Assembly: GCF_003583405.1 (NCBI RefSeq)
Contig: NZ_QXEC01000005.1
Coordinates: forward strand, 62,001-126,000
Direction: 5' to 3'
From: Micromonospora radicis
GTDB taxonomy: Bacteria; Actinomycetota; Actinomycetes; Mycobacteriales; Micromonosporaceae
Length of the DNA stretch: 64,000 bases
The position numbers and the translations under genes were made by a program. The notes below the pieces were generated by a model. The model saw only the letters and a program-made list of their open reading frames with translations, ran no database searches and was not told the origin of the DNA. Of this stretch, positions 17,002 through 28,922 are shown in pieces (the first letter of the stretch is position 1; the number at the start of each line of letters is the position of its first letter).

Positions 17002-19016
17002 GTGAGCGGACGGTTCCCGATCGAAGACGTCTCCCCCGTCGTCTCCTGCGGGCGTTACCCGGCCCGCGCGGTCGTCGGCGAGTTGGTGCCGGTGTCGGCG
17101 CGCGCCTACCGCGAGGGGCACGACGCGCTCGGCTGCAACGTGGTCTGGCTCGGCCCGGACGGGCGGGCCCGGCCGTTCACCCGGATGCGCCCCGGCGAGC
17201 CCGGCCGGGACCGCTGGCACGCCACCATCACCCCGGACGCGGTCGGCGAGTGGCGCTACACCGTCGAGGCGTTCAGCGATCCGTACCTGACCTGGCACAA
17301 CGCGGTGACCAAGAAGATCGCCGCCGGCCAGGGCCCGGAAGACCTCGCCAACGACCTGGCCGAGGGGGTGCGCGTGCTGCGCGCCGCCGCCGACCTGGTG
17401 CCCACCGGCGAGCAGGCCCGCCTCGACACGGCCGTCGCCGCGCTGGGTGACCCGGCGCTGCCGCTGCCGGCGCGGGTCAGCCCGGCCCTGGAACTGGCCG
17501 ACCTGCTCTGGGAACATCCGGTGCGGGAACTGGTCACCACCGGCGCGGAGTACCACGTCTGGGTGGACCGCGAACGGGCCCTCTTCTCCGCCTGGTACGA
17601 GTTCTTCCCCCGCTCCGAGGGGGCGATCCCGGCCACCGTCGACGCACCGGCCCGCTCCGGTACCTTCGCCACCGCCACCGAACGGCTGCCGGGGGTGGCC
17701 GCGATGGGCTTCGACGTGCTCTACCTGCCGCCGATCCACCCGATCGGCCGGGTAAACCGCAAGGGCCCCAACAACAGCCTGGTCGCCGGGCCGCACGACG
17801 TGGGTTCGCCGTGGGCCATCGGCGCGGCCGAGGGCGGCCACGACGCCATCCACCCCGACCTGGGTACGCCGGCGGACTTCCGCGACTTCGTCGTCGCCGC
17901 CGCCGAACACGGCCTGGAGGTGGCGATGGACCTGGCGTTGCAGTGCGCCCCCGACCACCCGTGGGTGACCGAGCACCCGGAGTGGTTCACCACCCGGGCC
18001 GACGGCAGCATCGCGTACGCGGAGAACCCGCCGAAGAAGTACCAGGACATCTACCCGCTGAACTTCGACAACGACCCCGAGGGCATCCGCGCGGAGGTGC
18101 TGCGGGTGGTGCTCCACTGGGTCGGTGAGGGCGTGCGGATCTTCCGGGTGGACAACCCGCACACCAAGCCGGTCGACTTCTGGCACTGGCTGATCTGGGA
18201 GGTCAAGCGGGTCGATCCGGATGTGCTCTTCCTCGCCGAGGCGTTCACCCGACCGGCGATGATGCACGGGCTGGCCAAGGTCGGCTTCACCCAGTCGTAC
18301 ACGTACTTCACCTGGCGTACCTCGGCCGCCGAGATGCGCGAGTACTGCACGGAGCTGGTCGCGGCGGCCGACTACATGCGGCCGAACTTCTGGCCCAACA
18401 CACCGGACATCCTGCACTCCTCGTTGCAGCACGGCGGCCCGCCGATGTTCAAGATCCGGGCGGTGCTGGCCGCCCTGCTCTCCCCCGCCTGGGGCATGTA
18501 CGCCGGGTACGAGCTGTTCGAACACGTCGCCCGCCCCGGCGCCGAGGAGTACCTGGACAACGAGAAGTACGAGCTGCGGCCCCGGGACTGGGCCGGCGCC
18601 CAGGCGCAGGGACGTTCCCTGGCCCCGTTCATCGCCACCCTGAACCGGGTCCGCCGGGCCAACCCGGCCCTGCACCGGCTGCGCAACCTGGTCTTCCACG
18701 ACATCGACAACCCGGCGCTGCTGTGCTGGTCCAAACGCGACCCGGCCACCGGCAACACGGTGCTGGTGGTCTGCTCGTTCGACGCGCAGACGGTGCAGTG
18801 GGGCAACACCAGCCTCGACCTGCCGGCGTTGGGGCTGGGCTGGCACGACCGGTTCACCGTGCACGACGAGTTGACCGGCGCCCGCTACGAGTGGGGGCAG
18901 CGCAACGCGGTACGGCTCGACCCGTACCTGCAGCCCGCGCACGTGTTCACCCTGCCCGACTCCACTGCCGCCGGTCCCCGGGACGGCTCCGTTTCCGTGA
19001 CGAAGGACGACACCCG

Positions 19017-19029
<13 letters not shown>
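17002..19029 (+). CDS. glgE: Alpha-1,4-glucan:maltose-1-phosphate maltosyltransferase
   Basis: This 675-residue GH13_3 enzyme extends alpha-1,4-glucans with maltosyl units from maltose 1-phosphate. It begins with [21 protein letters not shown], typical of GlgE. It contains [19 protein letters not shown], the nucleophile in [12 protein letters not shown] (D384) and the acid/base in [11 protein letters not shown] (E413), followed by [12 protein letters not shown]. The GTG start is in a normal position for the family. It overlaps glgB by 13 bases in a different frame, so the two are an operon. Together with GlgC, GlgM and GlgB it completes the route from glucose 1-phosphate to branched alpha-glucan. 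TreS/Pep2, the trehalose branch, is not in this window. Confidence 0.97.
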
Positions 19030-21119
<2,090 letters not shown>

Positions 21120-21253
21120 CGTCGACCGCAGATCTCGGTACGTTGACGCCCGCGCCGGGGCCGAGACGTACCAGGATCTATACGGGTCAACCGCGGGTGA
21201 GGGCACGTCCGTAACCGTGCAGGACGGCGACGGACGAGGCGCGGAGGATCAGC

Positions 21254-22294
21254 TCAGACCAGGCCGGCGCCGCGCAGCAGGGTCCAGAGGCCGGCGCCGT
21301 CGGGGGCGGAGAGCCACTTCTGCCCCACCGGCCCCTCCGCCGGGCGGTCGTGCGGGACGGGCAGGCTGCCGGCCAGCACCGCCTGGGTCGGCGAGAGACG
21401 ACGGATCGCCACCGCGGCCACGTTGTCCGGGTGGGCGGCGGCGAACTCCCGGTAGATCTCCTGGTCGTGCTGGCCGTCGTCGCCGACGAGCAGCCAGCGT
21501 ACGTCGGGGAACTCCTGGGCCAGCCGGGCCAGGGTGGCCCGCTTGTGCTCCCGCCCGCTGCGGAACCAGCGGTCGTGGGTCGGCCCCCAGCTGGTCAGCA
21601 GCAGCGGCCCGGCCGGGTAGAGATGCCGGGACAGGAAGCGGGTCAGCGTCGGTGCGACGTTCCACGCGCCGGTGGAGAGGTAGAACACCGGGGCACCGGG
21701 GTGCGCGGTGACCAGCCGTTCGTAGAGCACCGCCATCCCGGGCACCGCCATCCGGGCGTGTTCGTCGAGGACGAAGGTGTTCCAGCCGGCGAGCAGCGGG
21801 CGGGGCAGCGCGGTCACCATCACCGTGTCGTCGACGTCGGAGATGACCCCGAAGCGGACCTCCGGGTCGAGGATCCGGACCGGGGCCTCGACCGGCTCGG
21901 CGTCGGGCATGCTGAGCCGCACCGAGCCCCAACCGGGTGGCAGCTCCGCCTCGACCACGGTGTCGATGAAGCCGCTGCGGTCGGCCCGCGCCTCGTGCAC
22001 CACCCCACCGGTCTCGATGGTCACGGCGACGTGCTTGGCCGGCAGGGTGGCGAAGCTGCGCCAGCCCCGGACCTTCTCCAGCCGCCCGCGCTGGCGGGTG
22101 TCGGGGCGCCCCAGCAGCACCCGGCACATCACCCGCACCCAACCGGGCGCGCCGTAGCCGGTGTAGGCGATGATGTTGGTCCGCCAGCCGGTGCGCCGCA
22201 GTCGACGCTCGACCAGCGCGTGTACGGCGTCCTCGATCCGCGCGGCCCGGTGCAGGGTCGGTATGGCCAGCTGGCCAGCGGGAGTGGGTGGCAC
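21254..22294 (-). CDS. App1-like phosphatase (DUF2183), HAD-type
   Basis: This 346-residue protein has an N-terminal beta-rich part (residues 30-145) and a C-terminal App1 phosphatidate phosphatase-like catalytic domain. The HAD-type motif is GVISDVDDTVM (D153, D155, D156, T157). VFYLSTGAWNVAPTL, LLLTSWGPTH and LLVGDDGQHDQEIYREF follow in the order expected for HAD motifs II to IV. Yeast App1 is a phosphatidate phosphatase; bacterial members are not well characterised, so the substrate is open. No transmembrane segment is obvious. The start is GTG 22294, with weak support; the frame is convergent with glgB and divergent from the membrane protein at 22411. Confidence 0.85.
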   Translation of the reverse strand: MPPTPAGQLAIPTLHRAARIEDAVHALVERRLRRTGWRTNIIAYTGYGAPGWVRVMCRVLLGRPDTRQRGRLEKVRGWRSFATLPAKHVAVTIETGGVVHEARADRSGFIDTVVEAELPPGWGSVRLSMPDAEPVEAPVRILDPEVRFGVISDVDDTVMVTALPRPLLAGWNTFVLDEHARMAVPGMAVLYERLVTAHPGAPVFYLSTGAWNVAPTLTRFLSRHLYPAGPLLLTSWGPTHDRWFRSGREHKRATLARLAQEFPDVRWLLVGDDGQHDQEIYREFAAAHPDNVAAVAIRRLSPTQAVLAGSLPVPHDRPAEGPVGQKWLSAPDGAGLWTLLRGAGLV

Positions 22295-22410
22295 GCCTGC
22301 AACCCTGCCACACCCCGCCGGGCTCGGCCACGCGGCAGCCGATCAAGGGCAACCGGCTCCGGGGTGACCCGGTGCCGTGTAAGACTCCGATCGGGACGGC
22401 GACGGGGGCG

Positions 22411-24042
22411 ATGGTCGTGCCACGAGCAGAATCAGCAGCACCACGACGACGCGGACGCCGGCCACCATGGCTGGACCGGCCGGCACTCGTCGCGCTCCTG
22501 CTCGGGGTGATCGGCGTCGGCTACCGGCTGTACCTGGTGCTGAACACCGTGCCGGTGGCCAACAGCGACGAGGCGACCTTCGGGCTGGCCGCGCTGCACA
22601 TCGCGCAGGGCCGGGAACATCCGGTCTTCCTCTACGGCCAGCGCTACATGGGCATGTTGCAGTCCTACCTGGCCGCGCCACTGCTCGCGGTGACCGGTCC
22701 GAACTGGCCGGCACTGCGGCTGCCGGTGCTGGCCCTGTACGCGCTCTTCCTGTGGCTGATCCACCGGCTGACCCGGCGGATCGGCTCGCCGTGGTTCGCC
22801 ACCGCGATCGTCGGCCTGCTGGTGCTCGGCTCCGAACGGGTCATCCGCGACCAGGTGACGACGGTGGGCGGCCGGCCGGAGGTCAAGGTCGCGGTGCTGG
22901 CCATGCTGCTCGTCGTGGTCGGGCTGGCCCGCGGCACGGTACGCCGCCGGTGGCCGGCGGTCGGCGGTTTCGGCCTGCTCGCCGGGTTGGCGCTGTGGTC
23001 GGACTGGCTGATCGTGCCGTACCTGGCGGTGGCCGGGCTGGCGCTGCTCTGGGTGCTGCGCCGGGAACTGTTCGGCTGGGCCGGACTGGCGCTGGCCGTC
23101 GGGTCCGTCGTCGGCGTCGCCCCGATGATCCGCGACAACCTGGTCGCCCCACCCGGGCAGGACTCGCTGTCGGTGTTGCGCCGGATCAGCGGCGAGTCCG
23201 GGCCCGCACCGCCCTGGCCGCGGCGGCTCGGTGGCGGGCTGCTGGAGGGGGTGCCGCTGGCCGCCGGGCTCTGCCCGGTCGACGGCTGCACCCGCTGGCA
23301 GGAGTGGTTCGGCCTGCTCTACCCGCTGCTGCTGGTCGTCGCCGCGGTGTTCGCCGGGCGCGCGTACCGGCGGGCGGTCGGACGGGCCGCGCGGGTCGGG
23401 CCGGTGGTACAGCTGGCGCTGCTCGCCGGGGCGGCGCTGACCCTGCTGGCGTACGTGCGCAGTTCCCTGGCCGCGTCGGATCCGCTGGGCAACGCCCGCT
23501 ACCTGTCGGTGCTGCAACTGTCCCTGCCGGCGGTGCTGTGGCCGCTGTGGGTGGCGGCGGTGGCCTGCTGGCGTGGCACCGTCGGCGCGCTGGGGCGGCT
23601 GGCCGGCGCGCTGGCCACCGCCGTACTGGCCGCGCTGGCGGCGACGTCGCTGGTGGTCACGGTGCTGTTCGCCACGGTCGGCGCGGCACCGGGCCGGGTG
23701 GAGGAGCGGCAGGCCCGCGAGCTGGCGGCCACCGTCCGCGCGGCCGGCCTGCACGAGGTGTACGGCGAGTACTGGACCTGCAACCGACTGGTGTTCAACA
23801 CCGCCGAACAGGTGGTCTGCGGCGTCCTCGACGACGACCTGCACCCCGGGCAGAACCGCTACCCGCCGTACTGGTGGCGGCTGGCCCGCGCGGCGCGGCC
23901 CGGCTACGTGCTGGGCACCGACACACCGGCGGACCGCCGCCTGCGCGAGTTGCTCGGCGACCGCGCCGACGCGGCGTTGGTGGCCGAGGTCGGCGGGTAT
24001 CGCGTGTACCACCCGGCGACGCCGCTGCGGCCGTGGCGCTGA
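22411..24042 (+). CDS. Polytopic membrane protein, GT-C glycosyltransferase-like
   Basis: This 543-residue protein has roughly 10 hydrophobic segments. After the first, the loop NSDEATFGLAALHIAQG carries the acidic pair expected of lipid-phosphosugar-dependent GT-C enzymes (GT39-like), followed by YGQRYMGMLQSYL. The final 130 residues form a soluble domain (VYGEYWTCNRLVFNTAEQ). By family logic it would transfer a sugar from a polyprenyl-phosphate donor outside the membrane; donor and acceptor are unknown. ATG 22411 and GTG 22417 are both possible starts, with GGGGG upstream. It is followed by the yaaA homologue, 62 bases away. Confidence 0.7.
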   Translation: MVVPRAESAAPRRRGRRPPWLDRPALVALLLGVIGVGYRLYLVLNTVPVANSDEATFGLAALHIAQGREHPVFLYGQRYMGMLQSYLAAPLLAVTGPNWPALRLPVLALYALFLWLIHRLTRRIGSPWFATAIVGLLVLGSERVIRDQVTTVGGRPEVKVAVLAMLLVVVGLARGTVRRRWPAVGGFGLLAGLALWSDWLIVPYLAVAGLALLWVLRRELFGWAGLALAVGSVVGVAPMIRDNLVAPPGQDSLSVLRRISGESGPAPPWPRRLGGGLLEGVPLAAGLCPVDGCTRWQEWFGLLYPLLLVVAAVFAGRAYRRAVGRAARVGPVVQLALLAGAALTLLAYVRSSLAASDPLGNARYLSVLQLSLPAVLWPLWVAAVACWRGTVGALGRLAGALATAVLAALAATSLVVTVLFATVGAAPGRVEERQARELAATVRAAGLHEVYGEYWTCNRLVFNTAEQVVCGVLDDDLHPGQNRYPPYWWRLARAARPGYVLGTDTPADRRLRELLGDRADAALVAEVGGYRVYHPATPLRPWR

Positions 24043-24104
24043 CGCCGGGCCGTACGCTGGCCGGGCCCGGCGCGTGGTGCGGACCGGGACGCCGAGGAGC
24101 CACC

Positions 24105-24899
24105 ATGTTGATCCTGCTGCCACCCTCCGAGGGCAAGGCCGACGCCGGTGCCGGTCGCCGGCTGGACCTGGCCCGGCTCTCGCTGCCGGAGCTGAACCCG
24201 GTCCGCGAGCGGGTGCTGACCGCGCTGACCGCGCTGACCGCCGAGCCCCCGGAGACGGCGCTGGCCGCCCTCGGGCTGGGCGCCGGCCAGCACGACGAGC
24301 TGCGCCGCAACGCGCGGCTGACCCGGGCCGCCACCGCACCGGCCGGCCGGATCTACACCGGGGTGCTCTACGAGGCGCTCGAACTCGGCACGCTCCCACC
24401 GACGGCGCAACGTGCGGCGGGACGGCAGGTACTGGTCAGCTCCGGCCTGTGGGGGGCGGTCCGGTTGACCGACCGGATCCCGCCGTACCGCTGCCCCATC
24501 GGCGCCCGGCTGCCCGGCACCGGTGCGCTGCCGGCGCTCTGGCGGCCGGCGCTGGGCCCGGCGCTGACCGCGGCGGCCGGTACCGGACCGGTGCTCGACC
24601 TGCGCTCCGGCGCGTACGCCGCCGCCTGGACGCCGCGCGGCGAACTGGCCGGGCGCACCCTGACCGTACGGGTACTGCACGAGTGGGAGGTCGACGGGGA
24701 ACGGGTGCGCTCGGTGGTCAGCCACTTCAACAAGGCCACCAAGGGTCGGCTGGTCCGGGACCTGCTGGTGCACGGGGTACGGCCGCGTACCGCCGACGGT
24801 CTGCTGACCGCGTTGCGCGACCTGAAGTACACGGTCAGCGAACAACCGTCCGCGTCGGGCCGCCCACGTCAGGTCGACCTGGTGGTTTCCGAGCTGTAA
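24105..24899 (+). CDS. yaaA: YaaA family peroxide stress protein (UPF0246)
   Basis: This 264-residue protein begins with the diagnostic MLILLPPSEGK and contains IYTGVLYEALELGTL, VSSGLWGAVRLTDRIPPYR and, near the C-terminus, VVSHFNKATKGRLVRDLL. E. coli YaaA lowers intracellular iron during hydrogen peroxide stress and binds DNA; the biochemical activity of actinobacterial homologues is not established. The ATG has GAGGAG upstream. It is a standalone gene following the membrane protein, with no visible peroxide regulator nearby. Confidence 0.9.
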   Translation: MLILLPPSEGKADAGAGRRLDLARLSLPELNPVRERVLTALTALTAEPPETALAALGLGAGQHDELRRNARLTRAATAPAGRIYTGVLYEALELGTLPPTAQRAAGRQVLVSSGLWGAVRLTDRIPPYRCPIGARLPGTGALPALWRPALGPALTAAAGTGPVLDLRSGAYAAAWTPRGELAGRTLTVRVLHEWEVDGERVRSVVSHFNKATKGRLVRDLLVHGVRPRTADGLLTALRDLKYTVSEQPSASGRPRQVDLVVSEL

Positions 24900-24997
24900 A
24901 CAGCCGCAAGATTTCCTCAAGGCTGAGCCGGATCTGTACCACCGGAGGGTGCCCTGGGTCACCGTGAACAGACCCGACACCACGAGGAGGCCCTCCG

Positions 24998-25669
24998 GTG
25001 GTTGCCGAACCGATTCTGCTCGACCGGCCCCGTCCACCCTCGGCGCTGCCGCCGCTGGACTGGTCGACCCTGGCCGACGCCTTCGAGACAGCCTGCCTGC
25101 TGCGCTGCATGCCGCCACCGGCGGCACCCGGCCAGCGCAACGCCGGTCAGCAGCCCAGCCTCCCGGCCACCGTCGAGTTCAACCGCGAGGAGGCGGCCCG
25201 GCGTACCCGGCAACTGCTCGACCGCCTCGACATCCCGGTCCGCCACGAGCTGACCGTCGGCGGGCTGCGTCGCCGCTACGAGCTGCACCAGCTACACGTG
25301 GCCCGGGAACACCGGGCCGCGTACGCCGCCATGGTGGAGAACGGGTGGCGTCGGGGCCGCCGGGAACTGCTCGGCGGGCCGGTGCCGGGCGCCTCGACAG
25401 CCCGTCGGCAGTGGCGCACCCGGCTGGCCGCCGCTGCCTGGCGGGCCACTCTGCTGGCCGGCGGCCGGCACGTCCGCCGGCACATCCTCGGGGTACGGAT
25501 CACCGACCGGGAACTCGCCGCCGTGCTGGTGCGCGGTGCCGCCCTGCTGGACGTGCCCGCGCTGCTGCGCCCCGGTACCGGCTGTTACCTGGTCAGCGTC
25601 GCCCACGGCCGGGATCGGGAACGGATCCTGCAGCACGCCGGTGAGGAGGCGCACCGCCCGGTCGCCTGA
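24998..25669 (+). CDS. Hypothetical protein, Arg-rich
   Basis: I do not recognise this 223-residue protein. It is soluble, rich in Arg, Ala and Leu, and has no signal peptide or membrane segment. A leading Pro-rich stretch is followed by mostly helical sequence with basic segments (EEAARRTRQLLDRL, RQWRTRLAAAAWRATL) and a final part with one GCYLVSVAHGRDRER segment. The GTG start is well supported by GAGGAGG about 10 bases upstream, and codon use matches the neighbours, so it is probably real. It lies between yaaA and the TAXI lipoprotein on the same strand, with 66 bases before the latter. Confidence 0.7.
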   Translation: MVAEPILLDRPRPPSALPPLDWSTLADAFETACLLRCMPPPAAPGQRNAGQQPSLPATVEFNREEAARRTRQLLDRLDIPVRHELTVGGLRRRYELHQLHVAREHRAAYAAMVENGWRRGRRELLGGPVPGASTARRQWRTRLAAAAWRATLLAGGRHVRRHILGVRITDRELAAVLVRGAALLDVPALLRPGTGCYLVSVAHGRDRERILQHAGEEAHRPVA

Positions 25670-25735
25670 TCAGCTGGCCCACACTGTGCCGCCCGGGGTT
25701 GCGCCACCGGCCTCCGGCGGCGCACAGTGCTGCCC

Positions 25736-26692
25736 GTGAGCCGTACCCGCAACGCCGCCCGAGCCCGGCAGCACGGCGCCCGCGTGGCCGTGCTGCTCGT
25801 CGTGCTGCTGGCCATGCCCGGACTCGGCGGCTGCGGGGACTCACCCGAGGAGGTGGTGCGGATCCGCATCGCCACCGGCAGCCCGACCGCCGTCTACCAC
25901 GCCTTCGGCCAGTCGCTGGCCACCGTGCTCAACCGCGAGCTGCCCAACGTACGCGCCGAGGTGATGGTGACCGCCGCGTCGGCGGCGAACGTGCGGCTGC
26001 TGGAGACCGGCGAGGCCGAACTCGGCTTCACCCAGGCCGACGTACTGCCCGCCGACCCGGACCCGGCCGTGCTGGCGGTCGCCCGGGTCTACGACGACCT
26101 GTTGCACCTGGTCACCACCACCGAGAGCCCGGTACGGACACTGGCCGACCTGGGCGGACGACGGGTGTCGATCGGTGCGGCCGGGTCGGGCACCGAGATC
26201 ACCGTGAACCGGTTGCTCGCCGCCGCGAACCTGCAGGACGCGAAGGTGCAGAAGGCGCGGCTCGGGCTGGACGACTCGGTGGCCGCGCTGCGCCGGGGCG
26301 AGATCGACGCCTTCTTCTTCTCCGGTGGACTGCCGGTACGCGCGGTCGCCCAACTGGCCCGGGACACCCCGATCCGGATCGTCGACCTCGGGGCCTGGAC
26401 CGAACCGCTGCGCCGGGGCAACCCCGAGGTGTACGTGATGCGCGACATCCCCCGCTCGGTGTACGGCATCGACCCGGTCACCACCGTGGCCAACCCCAAC
26501 TATCTGGTGGTCCGGGCCGACCTGCCGGAGCCGCTGGTGCGGGCGGTGACCCGGCTGCTGATGGAACGGCGCTCCGAGCTGGCCGCGGCGCACCCGGCGG
26601 CCGGCCGGATGAGCCCCCGCGCGGCGATCGCCACCGCGCCGCTGCCCCTGCACCCGGGAGCGGCGGCGTACTACCGCGCCAGCAAGCCCTGA
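25736..26692 (+). CDS. TAXI-type substrate-binding lipoprotein (TRAP-associated family)
   Basis: This roughly 318-residue lipoprotein has a basic N-terminus, a hydrophobic stretch and lipobox LGGC (Cys33). The mature part follows the TAXI (TRAP-associated extracytoplasmic immunogenic) pattern: IRIATGSPTAVYHAFGQSLA, GEAELGFTQADV, LADLGGRRVSIGAAGSGTEIT and IDAFFFSGGLP. Usually these proteins feed a TRAP permease, but no DctQ/DctM-type membrane subunit is encoded here. Instead, a sensor kinase and response regulator are convergent next door, suggesting a sensing role. GTG 25736 is chosen; GTG 25727 is possible. Confidence 0.88.
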   Translation: MSRTRNAARARQHGARVAVLLVVLLAMPGLGGCGDSPEEVVRIRIATGSPTAVYHAFGQSLATVLNRELPNVRAEVMVTAASAANVRLLETGEAELGFTQADVLPADPDPAVLAVARVYDDLLHLVTTTESPVRTLADLGGRRVSIGAAGSGTEITVNRLLAAANLQDAKVQKARLGLDDSVAALRRGEIDAFFFSGGLPVRAVAQLARDTPIRIVDLGAWTEPLRRGNPEVYVMRDIPRSVYGIDPVTTVANPNYLVVRADLPEPLVRAVTRLLMERRSELAAAHPAAGRMSPRAAIATAPLPLHPGAAAYYRASKP

Positions 26693-26702
26693 ACGGGCCC
26701 GG

Positions 26703-28154
26703 TCAGGCCACGACGGACGCGGGCGGTGCCGGCTCGGCCGCGTCGGACGGAGTCGGCAACCCTGCGGCGGGCGTCTCGGCGGCGGTGGGCGCACCCGGGA
26801 ACCACAGGGCGGCGACCAGCCCACGCGGTGAGTTCGGGTGCATGGTGAGGCGGCCGTCGGAGGCGTCGACCAGCACGGCGGCGATGGTCAGCCCCAGCCC
26901 GGCGCCGTCGACGTTCTGCACTTCCGGGGCGCGCCAGAACCGTTCGGTGGCCTGTCCGAGCTGACTGCGGGTCATCCCCGGGCCGGTGTCGCGTACCTCC
27001 AGCACGACACCACCGTCGCGGGCGACGACCGTCACCGTCACCTCACCGCCGGCCCCGCTGAACTTCACCGCGTTGTCGATCAGCGCGTCGAGGGCCTGGT
27101 CGATCGCGGTCGGTACGGTCCGGGCGTACGCCGGTTCCGGGCCGACCGACAGGCACAGGGTGACCGACCGGTGCCGGGCCAGCGGCTCCCAGGCCGCCAC
27201 CCGGGACACCGCCACCGCCGTCGCGTCCACGGTGATCCGCTGGTTCTCCCGGCGCTCGGCCCGGGCCAGGGTGAGCAGCCCGTCGAGCAGCAGGGCCAAC
27301 CGGTCGGTCTCCTCCAGCGCCAGCCGGTGCTCGGCCCGGCCCGACGCGTCGGTCACGCTCGGCCCGAGTTCCTCCACCCGCAGCCGCAACGCCGTCAACG
27401 GGTTACGCAGCTGGTGGCTGGCGTGCGCGACGAACGCCCGCTGCCGGTCCATCACGTCGGAGACCACGTCGGCCATGTGGTTGAAGCTCGTCGCCAGGCG
27501 GCGCAGTTCCGGCGGGCCCAGCCGGTGCTGCACCCGGGCACCCCGATCCCCCTCGGCGATCTCGTGGGTGACGGCGTCCAGTTCGGTGACCGGGCGCAGC
27601 ACCCAGCCGGCCAACCCGAACGCGGTGAGCACGCAGGCCAGCACGGCGAGCAGCCCCAGCGCGGCGAGCAGCAGCCACCAGGTCGTGACGGTCCGTCGGA
27701 TCCCGTCGGACGGAGTGGTGGTGACGACCGCGCCGAGCACCTCGCCACCGTCGTTGATCGGCACCGCCACCACGACCGGCGCCGCCACCCAGGGCCAGAC
27801 CGAGTCAGGCCCGCTGGCCTGCTGACCGGAGAGCGCGATGTCCAACGCCTCCTGGGTGCCCAGCGACCACTGCCAACTCGGTGACGGGACCACCTCCTGC
27901 CGGTCCCGGTCGACCACCGCCGCACCGATGCCGTACAGCTGGTCGTAGCTGTCCAGTTCGTTGTCCAGCGGGCCGGGCGTGCCGCCGCGCAGCACCGGCC
28001 CGGCCAGCGAGGCGAACCGGGTGGCGTCGGCGAGCCGGTCGGCACGCACCCGCTCGGTCTCCCGGGTGGCCAGGGTCGCCGCCAGCGGTGTGCCCAGCGC
28101 CACCAACACCAGCACCATCAGCAGCAGGTAGCTGATCACCAGGCGCCGTCGCAC
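26703..28154 (-). CDS. Sensor histidine kinase (membrane, HAMP-HisKA-HATPase)
   Basis: This 483-residue two-component sensor has a first membrane helix at residues 5-27, an extracytoplasmic sensor region to about 150, a second helix near 155-185, HAMP to about 235, HisKA with phosphoacceptor His247 in HASHQLRNPLTAL, and an ATP-binding domain with IDNAVKFS, VRDTGPGM and GAGLGLTIAAVLV. A Pro/Ala-rich tail follows. It lies downstream of its response regulator by 10 bases, and its end is only 10 bases from the convergent TAXI lipoprotein gene, so the lipoprotein may present a ligand to the sensor region. Confidence 0.95.
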   Translation of the reverse strand: MRRRLVISYLLLMVLVLVALGTPLAATLATRETERVRADRLADATRFASLAGPVLRGGTPGPLDNELDSYDQLYGIGAAVVDRDRQEVVPSPSWQWSLGTQEALDIALSGQQASGPDSVWPWVAAPVVVAVPINDGGEVLGAVVTTTPSDGIRRTVTTWWLLLAALGLLAVLACVLTAFGLAGWVLRPVTELDAVTHEIAEGDRGARVQHRLGPPELRRLATSFNHMADVVSDVMDRQRAFVAHASHQLRNPLTALRLRVEELGPSVTDASGRAEHRLALEETDRLALLLDGLLTLARAERRENQRITVDATAVAVSRVAAWEPLARHRSVTLCLSVGPEPAYARTVPTAIDQALDALIDNAVKFSGAGGEVTVTVVARDGGVVLEVRDTGPGMTRSQLGQATERFWRAPEVQNVDGAGLGLTIAAVLVDASDGRLTMHPNSPRGLVAALWFPGAPTAAETPAAGLPTPSDAAEPAPPASVVA

Positions 28155-28164
28155 CGTCGGCCCC

Positions 28165-28821
28165 TCACTCGGCCCGCAGCCGGTAGCCGACGCCGCGTAC
28201 GGTCTCCACCAGGCGTGGGTCGCCCAGCTTGCCGCGCAGCGAACCGACGTGCACTTCCACGGTGTGCCGGTCGGCGAAGGTGGTCCCCCAGGCGTCGAGC
28301 AGGATCCGGTCGCGGGGTACCGCGACGCCGGGTTGCCGGGCCAACGAGAGCAGGACGTCGAACTCCTTGCGGGTCAGCGCCACCGCCCGTCCGGCCACGC
28401 TGACCGTACGGGCGGCCGCGTCGACGCGGACCGCACCGACCTCGATCAGGTTCCGTTCGGGCGCGGCGTGCGAGGCACGCCGGAGCACCGCCTCGATCCG
28501 GGCCTGCAACTCCACCATCGAGAAGGGCTTGACCACGTAGTCGTCCGCACCCAGCCGCAGCCCGAGCACCCGGTCACGCTCCTCGCCCCGGGCGGTCACC
28601 GCGATGATGCCCAGTTGGCTGCTGCGCCGACGCAGCTCCCGGCACAGCTCGGTGCCGTCACCGTCGGGCAGCGTCAGGTCGAGCAGCACCAGGTCACACG
28701 GGGCGGCGGAGATGGCGGCGGCGACCGTGGCGGCATGTTCCACCTCGTACCCCCGCCGGGTCAGAGCTGACGAGAGCGCAGCGGCCACCCGACGGTCGTC
28801 CTCGACCAGCAGGATGCGCAC
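28165..28821 (-). CDS. OmpR-family response regulator
   Basis: This 218-residue regulator has a receiver domain (MRILLVEDD, phosphoacceptor Asp48 in LLDLTLPDG, Lys in DDYVVKPF) and a C-terminal winged helix (ALTRKEFDVLLSLARQPG, HTVEVHVGSLRGKLG, VRGVGYRL). It is encoded immediately upstream of the histidine kinase with a 10-base gap and is its obvious partner. GTG start. The target genes are not shown by sequence; the adjacent TAXI gene is a candidate. Confidence 0.96.
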   Translation of the reverse strand: MRILLVEDDRRVAAALSSALTRRGYEVEHAATVAAAISAAPCDLVLLDLTLPDGDGTELCRELRRRSSQLGIIAVTARGEERDRVLGLRLGADDYVVKPFSMVELQARIEAVLRRASHAAPERNLIEVGAVRVDAAARTVSVAGRAVALTRKEFDVLLSLARQPGVAVPRDRILLDAWGTTFADRHTVEVHVGSLRGKLGDPRLVETVRGVGYRLRAE

Positions 28822-28922
28822 CCGGCCTCCCCGTTAGGTCTGCTCCGCAGCCCCGAATGGTTTCGGTTGATGGTGGCAGACGACCGCCCGCGGTGACAGG
28901 CCCGGGGCCGGGTGGGCAGTGC

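Noticed and set aside
21137..21172. Weak inverted repeat GGTACGT/ACGTACC between glgB and the App1-like gene
   Set aside because: Seven-base arms with a 22-base loop are too weak to call a terminator with confidence.
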